NCBI GenBank assembly: GCA_030432775.1
Contig: JAUILO010000099.1
Coordinates: 1 to 9,390, forward strand
Length of the DNA: 9,390 nucleotides
Reading direction: 5' to 3'
From: Alphaproteobacteria bacterium
GTDB taxonomy: Bacteria; Pseudomonadota; Alphaproteobacteria; Micavibrionales; Micavibrionaceae
Numbering within the stretch: position 1 is the first letter of the stretch; each line of letters opens with the position of its first letter. Both the position numbers and the translations under genes were made by a program. The notes below the pieces were generated by a model. It was not told where the DNA came from. It saw nothing but the letters and a program-made list of their open reading frames with translations, and ran no database searches. Shown in pieces: positions 1 to 7,154 of the stretch.

Positions 1-1587
1 ATCGTCCACTGGTTCTCTGCACGCACAGATAACTACATTGTATTCAAGCCTAGCCCGGAAGATGCGGTTGCATTTGATTCAAAGAATTTCATGGTTCCGC
101 GTCACGACCCCAAAGGCAGGACTATGGCATCTATCCCGAAATATGTTGAAAGACATAGCGCCACTGCACAGATCGCAAAAGCGATTTCCAGAACCTTTGA
201 CCTCAAGCCGGTCGATGCACCAGAACACGCACTTGCACAGGCTTTTAGCGAAGCCCATGAAAAGCAGCTTAAACTTGCTACGCAGCGCAGTATCATTAAA
301 GGTGATCCTGGCATGGTCTTGCCAGGCACAAGCTATAATATTCAGGACGGCAACGGCGGATTTTTCTCGTTATCCGAGCCACGCACACACGTCATTGAAA
401 GTGAAAACGGCGAACCGCTATATGTTGAATCTGCGCTTAACAACTTTGCCGATCTCTGTAGCGAGGTTGACGGCTTTGTATTCCTACCCGACGACGAAGA
501 AATTTCAGGCGAAGAATATTTCTGGGAGCGCAATTTTATTGCCTACTCCATCCATGTCGGACAACAGATTGCCGACAAAACAATCGCCGAAAAACCATCC
601 GTCTTTGTAAAATCGGACACATGGAACGAGCATCTGGATACATTTTATTCTTTCTGTGGCGGCTTGATCCCCGAACTGCCACAATATCTATGTGCTATCG
701 TTGATGATGAAGAAGGCGTGAAGAAGGCTCTTGCTTCAAAATTCAAGGAATACTCACCGCACGAAATTCCGAACTACCAGTTCAGAGAAGGCGGAACCAA
801 AGCACCAAAAGACATGTTCAGGGTTACTGTTTACTGTTCTGCAACTTCGACAGACGCCGAACTTAAGGGCTCTGCCAGAGATTTCTCTCTTGAAATGGGC
901 GCAATGGGATTTGCTGTGGCCAATGGCGGCGGCGGTGAACCCATCGAACAAGGCCTTGATGACATCAGAGAACAAGCATCAGACGGCATTATGGTTGAAA
1001 CCAGTGACGGCGCACACGAAGCTAGAACACAGTTTTCGGACTTCCTACATGATCGCGGCATCAAAATGCCTGAAACTCACATCACAAGTATCCACTGTGA
1101 AGACACAGCCCAAAAAGAGGGTCTGCGCGATGACAATGACTACTGGTGTGTGTGGCCGAACATCTTCCTTCGTATGCAGGATTTACAAGACACAGATGGC
1201 GAAGTTGTTTTGGCCGGTGGCGCCGGAACACTGCAAGAAGTCTGCGCTTCGATCCTTATGCGTAAATACGAGCTGACACCAACGGAAAACCGTCCATTGA
1301 TCATCGTCAATAAAAACGGCATTTACGACAGCTTCTTGAAAACTATTCCCGAAGCGGACAAGCAGAAATACAACATTCATACTGTTGAAACAGAAGCTGA
1401 TGCCCTAGATATTTTGATTGAGGCGCGTAACGCCCGCGGCATGGAGCCAGACCTTCCATACGACCTTGCCGTAATGCGCGATTTGAAAGAACAATATTAC
1501 GATCATTTTGGTTACGAGCAAATGAAACCAAAACCAGAGCAAATACAAAAGCCGGATCTACCACAACAAAAAAGGCTGGAAAGATAG
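1..1587 (+). CDS. LOG-family (lysine decarboxylase-like) Rossmann protein, 5' partial
   Basis: The frame is open from the first base, so the real start is left of the window and the ATG codons at 91 and 124 are probably internal. At least 528 residues are visible. The C-terminal half has the LOG fold signature: a first strand reading VYCSATST (about 826-849), a glycine-rich turn VANGGGGEP (about 916-942), and GGAGTLQE at 1216-1239, matching the family motif PGGxGTxxE with Pro replaced by Ala but the Glu kept. A RPLIIVNKNGIYDSFL segment follows, as in LOG proteins. The first half seems to be a second, degenerate copy of the same fold (VDGFVFLPDDEE at 466-501, then KPSVFVKSDTW). Characterised LOG proteins hydrolyse nucleoside 5'-monophosphates to base and ribose phosphate, the cytokinin-activating reaction, but they are about 200 residues long. 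The substrate of this long form is unknown. No signal peptide or membrane segment is visible in the part seen, so it is probably cytoplasmic. The fold is fairly certain, the function is not. Confidence 0.85.
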   Translation: MVHWFSARTDNYIVFKPSPEDAVAFDSKNFMVPRHDPKGRTMASIPKYVERHSATAQIAKAISRTFDLKPVDAPEHALAQAFSEAHEKQLKLATQRSIIKGDPGMVLPGTSYNIQDGNGGFFSLSEPRTHVIESENGEPLYVESALNNFADLCSEVDGFVFLPDDEEISGEEYFWERNFIAYSIHVGQQIADKTIAEKPSVFVKSDTWNEHLDTFYSFCGGLIPELPQYLCAIVDDEEGVKKALASKFKEYSPHEIPNYQFREGGTKAPKDMFRVTVYCSATSTDAELKGSARDFSLEMGAMGFAVANGGGGEPIEQGLDDIREQASDGIMVETSDGAHEARTQFSDFLHDRGIKMPETHITSIHCEDTAQKEGLRDDNDYWCVWPNIFLRMQDLQDTDGEVVLAGGAGTLQEVCASILMRKYELTPTENRPLIIVNKNGIYDSFLKTIPEADKQKYNIHTVETEADALDILIEARNARGMEPDLPYDLAVMRDLKEQYYDHFGYEQMKPKPEQIQKPDLPQQKRLER

Positions 1588-1630
1588 CTTCCATAATACA
1601 GCAAGCCTAAACAAGCTCATAAGACCAATT

Positions 1631-1674
1631 AAAACGCACAAAGTTCCATAGCTCTGTGCGTTTTATTATTTTTT
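1631..1674 (+). terminator. Rho-independent terminator after the LOG-family gene
   Basis: A perfect 10-bp stem pairs AAAACGCACA (1631-1640) with TGTGCGTTTT (1655-1664) around a 14-nt loop, and is followed by a T-rich run to 1674. It lies 43 bases after the stop codon at 1587, so it ends the LOG-family transcript and separates it from lpd. The flanking A and T runs also make it plausible in the other orientation, but no gene approaches from that side. Confidence 0.9.
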
Positions 1675-1686
1675 ACAAAGCGGCTC

Positions 1687-1715
1687 TTGTTCACCCGCAT
1701 AGTATCTATTACATT
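1687..1715 (+). promoter_or_regulatory. Candidate sigma-70-type promoter for lpd
   Basis: TTGTTC (1687-1692) and TACATT (1710-1715) are separated by 17 bases, which would place transcription initiation near 1722, about 37 bases before the lpd ATG. The -35 match is poor (3 of 6) and the -10 fair (4 of 6). The main support is position: a strong terminator sits just upstream, so lpd needs its own promoter in this gap. Confidence 0.3.
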
Positions 1716-1758
1716 CTATTCATAAATTTCATTAACAACATTCAGAGTGCTTAAAACT

Positions 1759-3153
1759 ATGTCTAAAGAATCATATGATGTTATCGTTATCGGAAGTGGC
1801 CCTGGCGGCTATGTTTGTGCAATTCGTTGCGCTCAGCTTGGCTTGAAAACAGCCTGTGTTGAAAAAAGAGACACGCTAGGCGGCACGTGCCTGAATGTAG
1901 GCTGCATCCCTTCAAAGGCACTGTTACAGGCATCGGAAAAATACGAAGAAGCAGAAAAACACCTTCAAGCATTCGGTGTGAAGACCGGCAATGTAAGCCT
2001 TGATCTTAAAACCATGATGAAACACAAAGACGATGTTGTGGGATCTAACACACAAGGCATCGAATATTTGTTCAAGAAAAACAAAATTGACTGGCTAAAA
2101 GGCGAAGGCACTATCGAAGCAAAAGGTAAGGTCAAAGTCGGAAAAACAACATACGAAGCCAAACACATCGTAATCGCAACCGGATCTGATGTTGTGAGCC
2201 TACCGAATATCGAGATTGATGAAAAACAAATCGTATCATCAACAGGCGCACTTGAGCTAACCAAAGTACCGAAAAAACTGGCTGTTATTGGCGGCGGCGT
2301 TATAGGGCTTGAAATGGGCTGCGTCTGGAGCCGCTTGGGCGCTGAAGTCACTGTCATTGAATTTTTGGATCGTATCCTTCCGGGCATGGATGGTGAAATT
2401 TCAAAAGAAGCGCAGAAGATTTTGAAGAAACAAGGTTTGAATTTCAAACTGAAAACCAAAGTCCTCGAAGCCAAAACATCTAAATCCGGCGTTAAACTTA
2501 AGCTTGAAGCCGCAGCAGGCGGTGATGCTGAAACACTTGATGTCGATACTGTGTTGGTCGCTATTGGCCGCAAAGCTTTTACCGACAAACTCGGCCTTGA
2601 AAAGGTGGGGGTTAAAACAGATGAGCGCGGCCGCGTTGAAGTTGATCACAAATTCAAAACAAATGTGGATGGCATATACGCAATTGGCGATGTTATCGCA
2701 GGCCCAATGCTTGCCCATAAGGCCGAAGATGAAGGCGTAATCCTAGCCGAAATGCTTGATGGCCAAAGCGGACATATTGATTACAATCTTATTCCGGGCG
2801 TTGTTTACACATGGCCGGAAGTGGCCAATGTCGGTAAAACCGAAGAACAGCTTAAAGAAGAAGGTGTTGCTTACAAAGTTGGGAAATTCCCGTTCTCAGC
2901 CAATGGCCGCGCCCGTGCTATGAACGCAACAGATGGCTTTGTGAAAATAATAGCCGATGCAAAAACCGACAAAGTTTTAGGCGGTCATATTATTGGCCCT
3001 GAAGCAGGTACATTAATTTCTGAGATTGTAACAGTCATGGAATTTGGCGGTGCAAGCGAAGATATCGCGCGTATTTGTCATGCGCACCCAACACTTGAAG
3101 AAGCGATCAAGGAAGCCGCGCTTGCCGTTGATAAAAGACCGCTTCACATCTAA
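1759..3153 (+). CDS. lpd: Dihydrolipoamide dehydrogenase (E3)
   Basis: This FAD enzyme reoxidises the lipoamide of 2-oxoacid dehydrogenase complexes (pyruvate, 2-oxoglutarate) and passes electrons to NAD+ in the cytoplasm. With the ATG at 1759 it has 464 residues, the usual family length. Visible elements in order are the FAD-binding GSGPGG (12-17), the redox disulfide GGTCLNVGCIPSK with Cys44 and Cys49, the NAD-binding GGGVIG (178-183), the second FAD motif YAIGDV with Asp311, and the C-terminal HPTLEE with the catalytic pair His443 and Glu448. All key residues are present. An in-frame GTG at 1747 would add four residues but breaks the typical N-terminus and has no ribosome binding site; the ATG has only a weak one (CAGAG at 1743-1747). 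The E1/E2 genes are not in the window, so which complex it mainly serves cannot be told. Confidence 0.97.
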   Translation: MSKESYDVIVIGSGPGGYVCAIRCAQLGLKTACVEKRDTLGGTCLNVGCIPSKALLQASEKYEEAEKHLQAFGVKTGNVSLDLKTMMKHKDDVVGSNTQGIEYLFKKNKIDWLKGEGTIEAKGKVKVGKTTYEAKHIVIATGSDVVSLPNIEIDEKQIVSSTGALELTKVPKKLAVIGGGVIGLEMGCVWSRLGAEVTVIEFLDRILPGMDGEISKEAQKILKKQGLNFKLKTKVLEAKTSKSGVKLKLEAAAGGDAETLDVDTVLVAIGRKAFTDKLGLEKVGVKTDERGRVEVDHKFKTNVDGIYAIGDVIAGPMLAHKAEDEGVILAEMLDGQSGHIDYNLIPGVVYTWPEVANVGKTEEQLKEEGVAYKVGKFPFSANGRARAMNATDGFVKIIADAKTDKVLGGHIIGPEAGTLISEIVTVMEFGGASEDIARICHAHPTLEEAIKEAALAVDKRPLHI

Positions 3154-3197
3154 CGATAATGTAATACAGTCCTATCCGTGCCCTATAAGCCAGAGCA

Positions 3198-4148
3198 TTA
3201 CTCTTGGTTTTTAGAGCGCGGATGTGCGTTTTTATACACCTTCATCAACTCATCTATATTTACTTCAGTATAACGCTGCGTCGTGCTGAGCGAAGCATGC
3301 CCCAGCATTTCCTGTATCTCGCGCAAATTCGCGCCATTTTGCAAAAGATGTGTCGCAAAGCTATGACGCAGAGCATGCGGCGTCGCCGTTTCAGGAAAAC
3401 CGAACGCCTTGCGCAAATCACGCATCTCTTTCTGTGCAACCCCTTGATGCAACCGTTTACCCCGTACTCCTACGAATAATGGACAAACCGCGCGATATGC
3501 CTCCAGCTTATCAACCACAATCTGTAGTACTGGAACCTGCCGCTCTTTACGCCCCTTACCTATGACGCGCAAAAAACCATCACGTGGCAAATGCGCAATA
3601 TCAAGCGAGAGGGCCTCATCAATCCTTAACCCACAACCGTAAAGTAGCGTAAAAAGTGCATGGTTACGTGCATCAACCCAACTTTCACCAACCGATGCCT
3701 CAAGCAATCTAAAGGCTTGTTTTTGCTGTAATGGTTTGGGAAGTTTATGCGGCTGTTTTGGCGTGCGGACAATATTAATGGCGGCGTTATGCATGACGCC
3801 CTTATCATCAAGCCAGCGTAAAAAACTTTTGACCCCCGATAATGAGCGCGCCCGTGACGCAGCACCGGAGCCATCCATTGTTCTGCGCGATAACCATGCT
3901 CTAAAATCGCGGATACCGGCTTCGGACAACATATGAAGCGAAACAACCTGAGTATGATAACCGGCAAGAAAACGAATAAACTGCGCAACGTCATGCGAAT
4001 AGGCACGCAAAGTATGTTTGGATAAATTACGTTCTACACCCAGCCATTTATGCCATGCAAGCAATTGCACGGTCAGATCCGGCGCGCAGCTTTCAAGAAA
4101 TTCTTTATCTAGATTTTCGGAGGAAGGTCGAGCCAAAGTGCAAAACAC
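3198..4148 (-). CDS. xerC: Tyrosine recombinase XerC
   Basis: XerC acts with XerD, under FtsK control, at the dif site to resolve chromosome dimers. From the GTG at 4148 it has 316 residues. The N-terminal SAM-like core-binding domain covers about 25-115 (NLSKHTLRAYSHDV at 41-54). The catalytic domain holds the full set: Arg175 in GCGLRIDEAL, Lys198 in GKGRKERQVP, His258 and Arg261 in HALRHSFATHL, His284 in GHASLSTTQ and the nucleophile Tyr293. The end NIDELMKVYKNAHPR is typical of XerC rather than of a phage integrase. The start is uncertain: GTG at 4148 overlaps the DUF484 gene by 40 bases, while TTG at 4136 has AAAGG at a better spacing. Translational coupling to DUF484 is likely. The gene converges on lpd with 44 bases between stops and no clear terminator. 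Confidence 0.94.
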   Translation of the reverse strand: MFCTLARPSSENLDKEFLESCAPDLTVQLLAWHKWLGVERNLSKHTLRAYSHDVAQFIRFLAGYHTQVVSLHMLSEAGIRDFRAWLSRRTMDGSGAASRARSLSGVKSFLRWLDDKGVMHNAAINIVRTPKQPHKLPKPLQQKQAFRLLEASVGESWVDARNHALFTLLYGCGLRIDEALSLDIAHLPRDGFLRVIGKGRKERQVPVLQIVVDKLEAYRAVCPLFVGVRGKRLHQGVAQKEMRDLRKAFGFPETATPHALRHSFATHLLQNGANLREIQEMLGHASLSTTQRYTEVNIDELMKVYKNAHPRSKNQE

Positions 4149-4822
4149 CTTTCAAGTACACGGCCAAGAAAACAAATTAAGTCCGTGCCCTGCCCTGCTA
4201 CAAACATATTCGGATCACGGCTGCCAAATGCGACAAGAACAGAAGGCATTCCGCCAGACAGGTTCAGCCTTAAAATCGCCTGTGATGCCACAAGCTTTGC
4301 ACCGCCGCCATAAACATCTTCAACGCCGATAATGCCATCTTCAAGCAAAACCGCGCTATCCCCCATTAAATGCTGTGTTGATCCCGCCGGAAGCAACCGC
4401 ACACCAGATACGTTAATATGCGGAATAAAATCTTCTTCGGCCTCAACAAGTAGTGAGATAATATCCACCCCCAGCACAGATGTTATATCCATTGTGATTG
4501 TACGAATAAAGTCTTCGAAACTATACGCCTCAAGCACCATCAATACGGCTGTATGAATACGTGACTGGTTACTCATATTCATACGGCTGGTTTCAACAAT
4601 TTCCTGCGCAGATTGTAACACTTCATCACGGTCAGCCTTAAGCCTTTTCACCATGTAATATTGGAAATCGGCAATGCCTTTGCCTTGCTTTTCCTGTGGC
4701 GGAGTCATGACATCAAACAGCTCTGGGTGCTGATTTAGGAAATCAGGATGGGCGAGAAGCCATTCCAGTACTTTGTCTTTGTTCAATTTATCGGAAGGAG
4801 GTTTGGTCATGACATCAGACAT
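4109..4822 (-). CDS. DUF484 family protein (GAF-like)
   Basis: A 237-residue soluble protein of the DUF484 family, which has no established biochemical function and is commonly encoded beside xerC in proteobacteria. The N-terminal helix VLEWLLAHPDFLNQHPELF (18-36) is the family hallmark. A charged helical segment (about 48-92) probably forms a coiled coil, and the rest (about 93-232) fits a GAF-like alpha/beta domain. The ATG at 4822 is preceded by AAGGGA (4829-4834 on the minus strand) at a 6-base spacing, a good ribosome binding site; a second ATG four codons on is less well placed. The end overlaps the start of xerC, so the two form one transcription and translation unit. The leader contains a dyad at 4838-4870. 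I am confident of the family; the role, perhaps ligand sensing or recombinase support, is only a guess from context. Confidence 0.88.
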   Translation of the reverse strand: MSDVMTKPPSDKLNKDKVLEWLLAHPDFLNQHPELFDVMTPPQEKQGKGIADFQYYMVKRLKADRDEVLQSAQEIVETSRMNMSNQSRIHTAVLMVLEAYSFEDFIRTITMDITSVLGVDIISLLVEAEEDFIPHINVSGVRLLPAGSTQHLMGDSAVLLEDGIIGVEDVYGGGAKLVASQAILRLNLSGGMPSVLVAFGSRDPNMFVAGQGTDLICFLGRVLERCFALWLDLPPKI

Positions 4823-4837
4823 TTAAAATCCCTTGAG

Positions 4838-4870
4838 GTTATCAAAATAACTACTGGCTATTATGATAAC
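4838..4870. repeat. Imperfect inverted repeat in the DUF484-xerC leader
   Basis: GTTATCA (4838-4844) mirrors TGATAAC (4864-4870), and after one A-A mismatch AATA (4846-4849) pairs with TATT (4859-4862), leaving a 9-nt loop. It lies 15 bases upstream of the DUF484 start and just beyond its ribosome binding site. No U-run follows on either strand, so it is not a normal intrinsic terminator. It could be an operator or a 5'-UTR hairpin. Confidence 0.55.
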
Positions 4871-4903
4871 TCCAACATATTAACGCGTCACGTAATTTAA
4901 CGA

Positions 4904-5392
4904 TTAATGGCTGTGTTCTTCGTGGACAAAGCCTTGCGCGCCATCCGGATCGACAACGGCTTCATGTTCATGACCATGCGCATGTTCATGCACGCCTTCA
5001 CCCATGTAATTCATAGGCACATGCACCAACATATAAATGCTTACATTCACAACAAACAAAATCGTCGCAATTTTCAATATACGTGAGGATTTGTTTTTAA
5101 CCGGACCACATGGACCATGGCAACAGCCCGTATCATGACAATCCATCTTCATGCTTAGCCAGTGTAAGCCCCAGCCAAGAAGCAAGACGATACCGGAAAA
5201 CATAATAAGCGGGATTTCATAGGCATGAATAGCATCATGCAATTCCACCAATATTGCCGGCATAAACGAGATAACACCCGCACCGGCAAGCAAGCTCATT
5301 GCGCTAACCACAACGGGCAAAACACAACAAAACACATGGCTTGTTTCAGACAAAATAACGGCTATCGATAACGCTTTATTTAATCGTTGCAA
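4904..5392 (-). CDS. MerC-like membrane protein with Cys cluster and His-rich tail
   Basis: A 162-residue protein with about three membrane segments (roughly 8-46 as one long or two short, 61-80, 106-125). The first contains SHVFCCVLPVV with paired Cys22-Cys23 before Pro, resembling the metal-binding first helix of MerC/MerT-type mercury transporters; LHDAIHAYE (51-59) and SGIVLLLGWGLH (66-77) also fit MerC. Between segments is a short DCHDTGCCHGPC stretch (84-95) with four Cys. The tail has alternating His at 135-143 (HEHAHGHEH) and ends HEEHSH. Such ligands suggest a transition metal (Hg, Cu, Zn, Ni or Co); which one cannot be told, and no merR, merA or other metal gene is nearby. The start is a TTG at 5392 with AGG a few bases upstream; no ATG or GTG is available before the upstream in-frame stop. 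The neighbours are unrelated housekeeping genes. Family placement is tentative. Confidence 0.7.
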   Translation of the reverse strand: MQRLNKALSIAVILSETSHVFCCVLPVVVSAMSLLAGAGVISFMPAILVELHDAIHAYEIPLIMFSGIVLLLGWGLHWLSMKMDCHDTGCCHGPCGPVKNKSSRILKIATILFVVNVSIYMLVHVPMNYMGEGVHEHAHGHEHEAVVDPDGAQGFVHEEHSH

Positions 5393-5428
5393 CTTCGTAC
5401 CTACTCTAATCTTGGGACACAGACATTA

Positions 5429-5457
5429 CCTATATAGATTTTATCAAAAAATCGCAA
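5429..5457 (-). promoter_or_regulatory. Weak promoter candidate for the MerC-like gene
   Basis: On the minus strand TTGCGA (5452-5457) and TATAGG (5429-5434) are 17 bases apart, about 40 bases ahead of the TTG start. The -35 element would lie inside the terminator stem of the upstream gene. Each hexamer matches the consensus only partly, so this is a positional suggestion. Confidence 0.25.
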
Positions 5458-5489
5458 ATTTTTATTATAAAATAGAACAAAACTTGCGA
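5446..5489 (-). terminator. Probable Rho-independent terminator after the glycosidase gene
   Basis: Read on the minus strand, TCGCAA (5484-5489) pairs with TTGCGA (5452-5457). The stem extends through TTTT/AAAA after one mismatch, with a loop of about 16 nt, and is followed at once by six T (5446-5451). It starts three bases after the stop codon at 5493. The stem is not GC-rich and the loop is large, so termination may be incomplete and the MerC-like gene may receive read-through. Confidence 0.65.
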
Positions 5490-5492
5490 ACA

Positions 5493-6416
5493 TCAAGTCA
5501 TAGGCGTGACATACAGACCGCCATTTTCATCCTGATGCAGCTCTTTGGGATCGGCCAGATAACCACGCGACCACACCATTTGCCCCACATCATTGCGGCG
5601 TTCTATCCACTGCGTATGAAGCAGAACATCTCGCCCTTGATACGCAATAACGCGCGGCGCATAACAATACGGCTCCAACAAAGGTTCAATTTCCACATAT
5701 TCACCATAAATTTCGTCACTACGAAACACATGAATTTGGCGCGTATCACTAATTGAAACCAATATGTAATGATAATCACCCCTGTGTAAATATACCGGAC
5801 ATTCCATCTCCGTATACTGCCCCGGTGAAATCAACGGATCGTTAATCGTCCAGTCTTTCATATTTGTCGAGCTTGCCGTGGCGATACAGCCATTAAACGG
5901 CACCTCGAACTTATTATCCCTGGCTGCTATAAACATTGTGTATTGCCCTAGCTCCTCATCATACACAACATAAGGATCGCGCCACGCCATTGCGCCAGTG
6001 GTTTGATAGCGCCGTGGATCCGCAGAAATGACAGGTCTATCCGATATGCGCTGCCAGATTAGTTTTTCGGCGTCAAACCGTGCAAGGCCAATGGCCTGAT
6101 AAAAATATGTTTCGTAACACACACCGGTATAGAACATGAAACGTTCACCATCTTTACTGTGTACCGTTTTCATCGTCCAGATCGCCGAATTATCAAAGAC
6201 ATTATCAACGTCATGAATACCGAAAACCTGCGGATGTGCCTCCCAATTCACAAGGTCTTTTGATGTCGCAAAGCCGTAGGTGGTCTCAAGCACAGTTGCA
6301 TCATACCTATCTGTTGAGATAGGTGGCCCTTGAAGGTGAATGAGTTCATATAAACCGGTCTGTTGATTATAACTAAGATCAAAATCATTCAGACAGAGGC
6401 CAAGAGGCTTATACAT
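5493..6416 (-). CDS. GH32-like glycoside hydrolase, single five-bladed propeller domain
   Basis: A 307-residue protein with the three acidic motifs of clan GH-J enzymes (GH32/GH68, related to GH43). LNDFDLSY (9-16) matches the NDPNG block with the likely nucleophile Asp11. WRDPYV (145-150) is the RDP motif with transition-state stabiliser Asp147. TEMECPVYL (202-210) holds the likely acid/base Glu205. VFDNSAIW (73-80) also resembles the GH32 FSGSA block. The length covers only the propeller; the C-terminal beta-sandwich of classical invertases is missing. There is no signal peptide, so it should act in the cytoplasm, perhaps on a beta-fructoside or a phosphorylated disaccharide. The ATG at 6416 directly follows an in-frame TAG and has a poor ribosome binding site. 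It lies 37 bases after the transaldolase stop, so co-transcription is likely. No transporter or kinase gene is adjacent. Fold confidence is high; substrate is unknown. Confidence 0.8.
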   Translation of the reverse strand: MYKPLGLCLNDFDLSYNQQTGLYELIHLQGPPISTDRYDATVLETTYGFATSKDLVNWEAHPQVFGIHDVDNVFDNSAIWTMKTVHSKDGERFMFYTGVCYETYFYQAIGLARFDAEKLIWQRISDRPVISADPRRYQTTGAMAWRDPYVVYDEELGQYTMFIAARDNKFEVPFNGCIATASSTNMKDWTINDPLISPGQYTEMECPVYLHRGDYHYILVSISDTRQIHVFRSDEIYGEYVEIEPLLEPYCYAPRVIAYQGRDVLLHTQWIERRNDVGQMVWSRGYLADPKELHQDENGGLYVTPMT

Positions 6417-6453
6417 GCACTAAACCAATCCAGAAAAGATCCAGCCGGATCGC

Positions 6454-7110
6454 CTAAAGAATGCTTTGACCTGTGGCTTTCCAGTCTTCGACAAATGCCG
6501 CAAGGCCATTATCGGTAAGCGGGTGACCATAAAGCTTTTTAATCACATCTGGCGGACATGTAATAACATCCGCGCCAATACGTGCGCTTTCCAAAATGTG
6601 CTGCGGATGGCGAATAGAGGCAACAAGAACCTCGGTAGACCAAAGCGGATAATTATCATAGATCGCAACAATATCCTCGATCAGGGCCATGCCTTCATAA
6701 CCAATATCATCCAGACGACCAACGAACGGTGAAATAAACGCAGCACCCGCCTTAGCCGCCAAAATTGCCTGATTGGCAGAAAAACAAAGCGTAACATTCA
6801 CCATCGTTCCATTATCACTCAGCTCTTTACAAACCTTAAGGCCAGCAGGAGTCAAAGGAACTTTCACTGTGACATTCTCGGCAATACCTGCAAGTTTTTT
6901 ACCTTCTTCGCTCATTGTTGCGTAATCTGTCGCAGCAACTTCAGCGCTCACAGGGCCGCTTACAACCTCACAAATTTCCTTGATCAGCGGGATAAAGTCC
7001 TTACCGGCTTTTTTAATCAAAGACGGGTTTGTTGTCACCCCGTCAAGCAAGCCTGTATCGGCAAGATCGCGAATGGCATCAATATCGGCTGTATCTACGA
7101 AGAATTTCAT
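6454..7110 (-). CDS. tal: Transaldolase, short FSA/TalC type
   Basis: A 218-residue class I aldolase of the small transaldolase subfamily, often annotated fsa. Motifs are MKFFVDTAD at the N-terminus, GVTTNPSL (24-31), the Schiff-base Lys83 in VTVKVPLT, and SPFVGRLDDIG (127-137). Known work on this family separates true transaldolases, which have Glu and Phe in the active site, from fructose-6-phosphate aldolases, which have Gln and Tyr (E. coli FSA Gln59, Tyr131). Here the equivalent residues are Glu57 and Phe129, which favours transaldolase: sedoheptulose 7-phosphate plus glyceraldehyde 3-phosphate giving erythrose 4-phosphate plus fructose 6-phosphate, in the non-oxidative pentose phosphate pathway. 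The ATG at 7110 has AAGGA (7119-7123, minus strand) at an 8-base spacing. It is transcribed away from priA and probably leads a two-gene unit with the glycosidase. Confidence 0.94.
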   Translation of the reverse strand: MKFFVDTADIDAIRDLADTGLLDGVTTNPSLIKKAGKDFIPLIKEICEVVSGPVSAEVAATDYATMSEEGKKLAGIAENVTVKVPLTPAGLKVCKELSDNGTMVNVTLCFSANQAILAAKAGAAFISPFVGRLDDIGYEGMALIEDIVAIYDNYPLWSTEVLVASIRHPQHILESARIGADVITCPPDVIKKLYGHPLTDNGLAAFVEDWKATGQSIL

Positions 7111-7124
7111 TTTGGCTGTCCTTA

Positions 7125-7153
7125 TTCACTAATATTCTATGTGTCATTTTAAT
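7125..7153 (+). promoter_or_regulatory. Candidate promoter for the priA side
   Basis: TTCACT (7125-7130; 4 of 6 to the -35 consensus) and TTTAAT (7148-7153; 5 of 6 to the -10) are 17 bases apart. Initiation would be near 7160, giving a transcript that carries the short ORF at 7177 and then priA. This is the better of the two promoter candidates in the divergent gap. Confidence 0.4.
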
Positions 7154-7154
7154 A

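Noticed and set aside
91..93. ATG at 91 as the start of the LOG-family gene
   Set aside because: The same frame continues upstream to the window edge without a stop and reads as plausible protein (IVHWFSARTDNYIVFKP), so the start is probably outside the window.
38..610. A 190-codon + strand frame at the left end
   Set aside because: It overlaps the LOG-family frame, which is open from base 1 and carries recognisable motifs; the product of the alternative frame looks random.
1747..1749. GTG at 1747 as the lpd start
   Set aside because: It has no ribosome binding site and adds four residues ahead of a standard MSKESYDVIVIG N-terminus; the ATG at 1759 fits the family better.
1965..2588. A 207-codon open frame on the minus strand inside lpd
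   Set aside because: It lies fully antisense to a complete lpd with all catalytic motifs, and its Ser/Thr/Pro-rich product resembles no family; it is a shadow of the codon use of lpd.
3154..3197. A shared terminator between the convergent lpd and xerC genes
   Set aside because: Only short imperfect pairings such as GTAAT/ATTAC with a loop of about 30 bases are present, without a T-run; not strong enough to call.
3198..4148. Phage or integron integrase, marking a mobile element
   Set aside because: The protein has XerC-type length, N-terminus and C-terminal NIDELMKVYKNAHPR, sits in a housekeeping neighbourhood, and no att-like repeats or phage genes are near.
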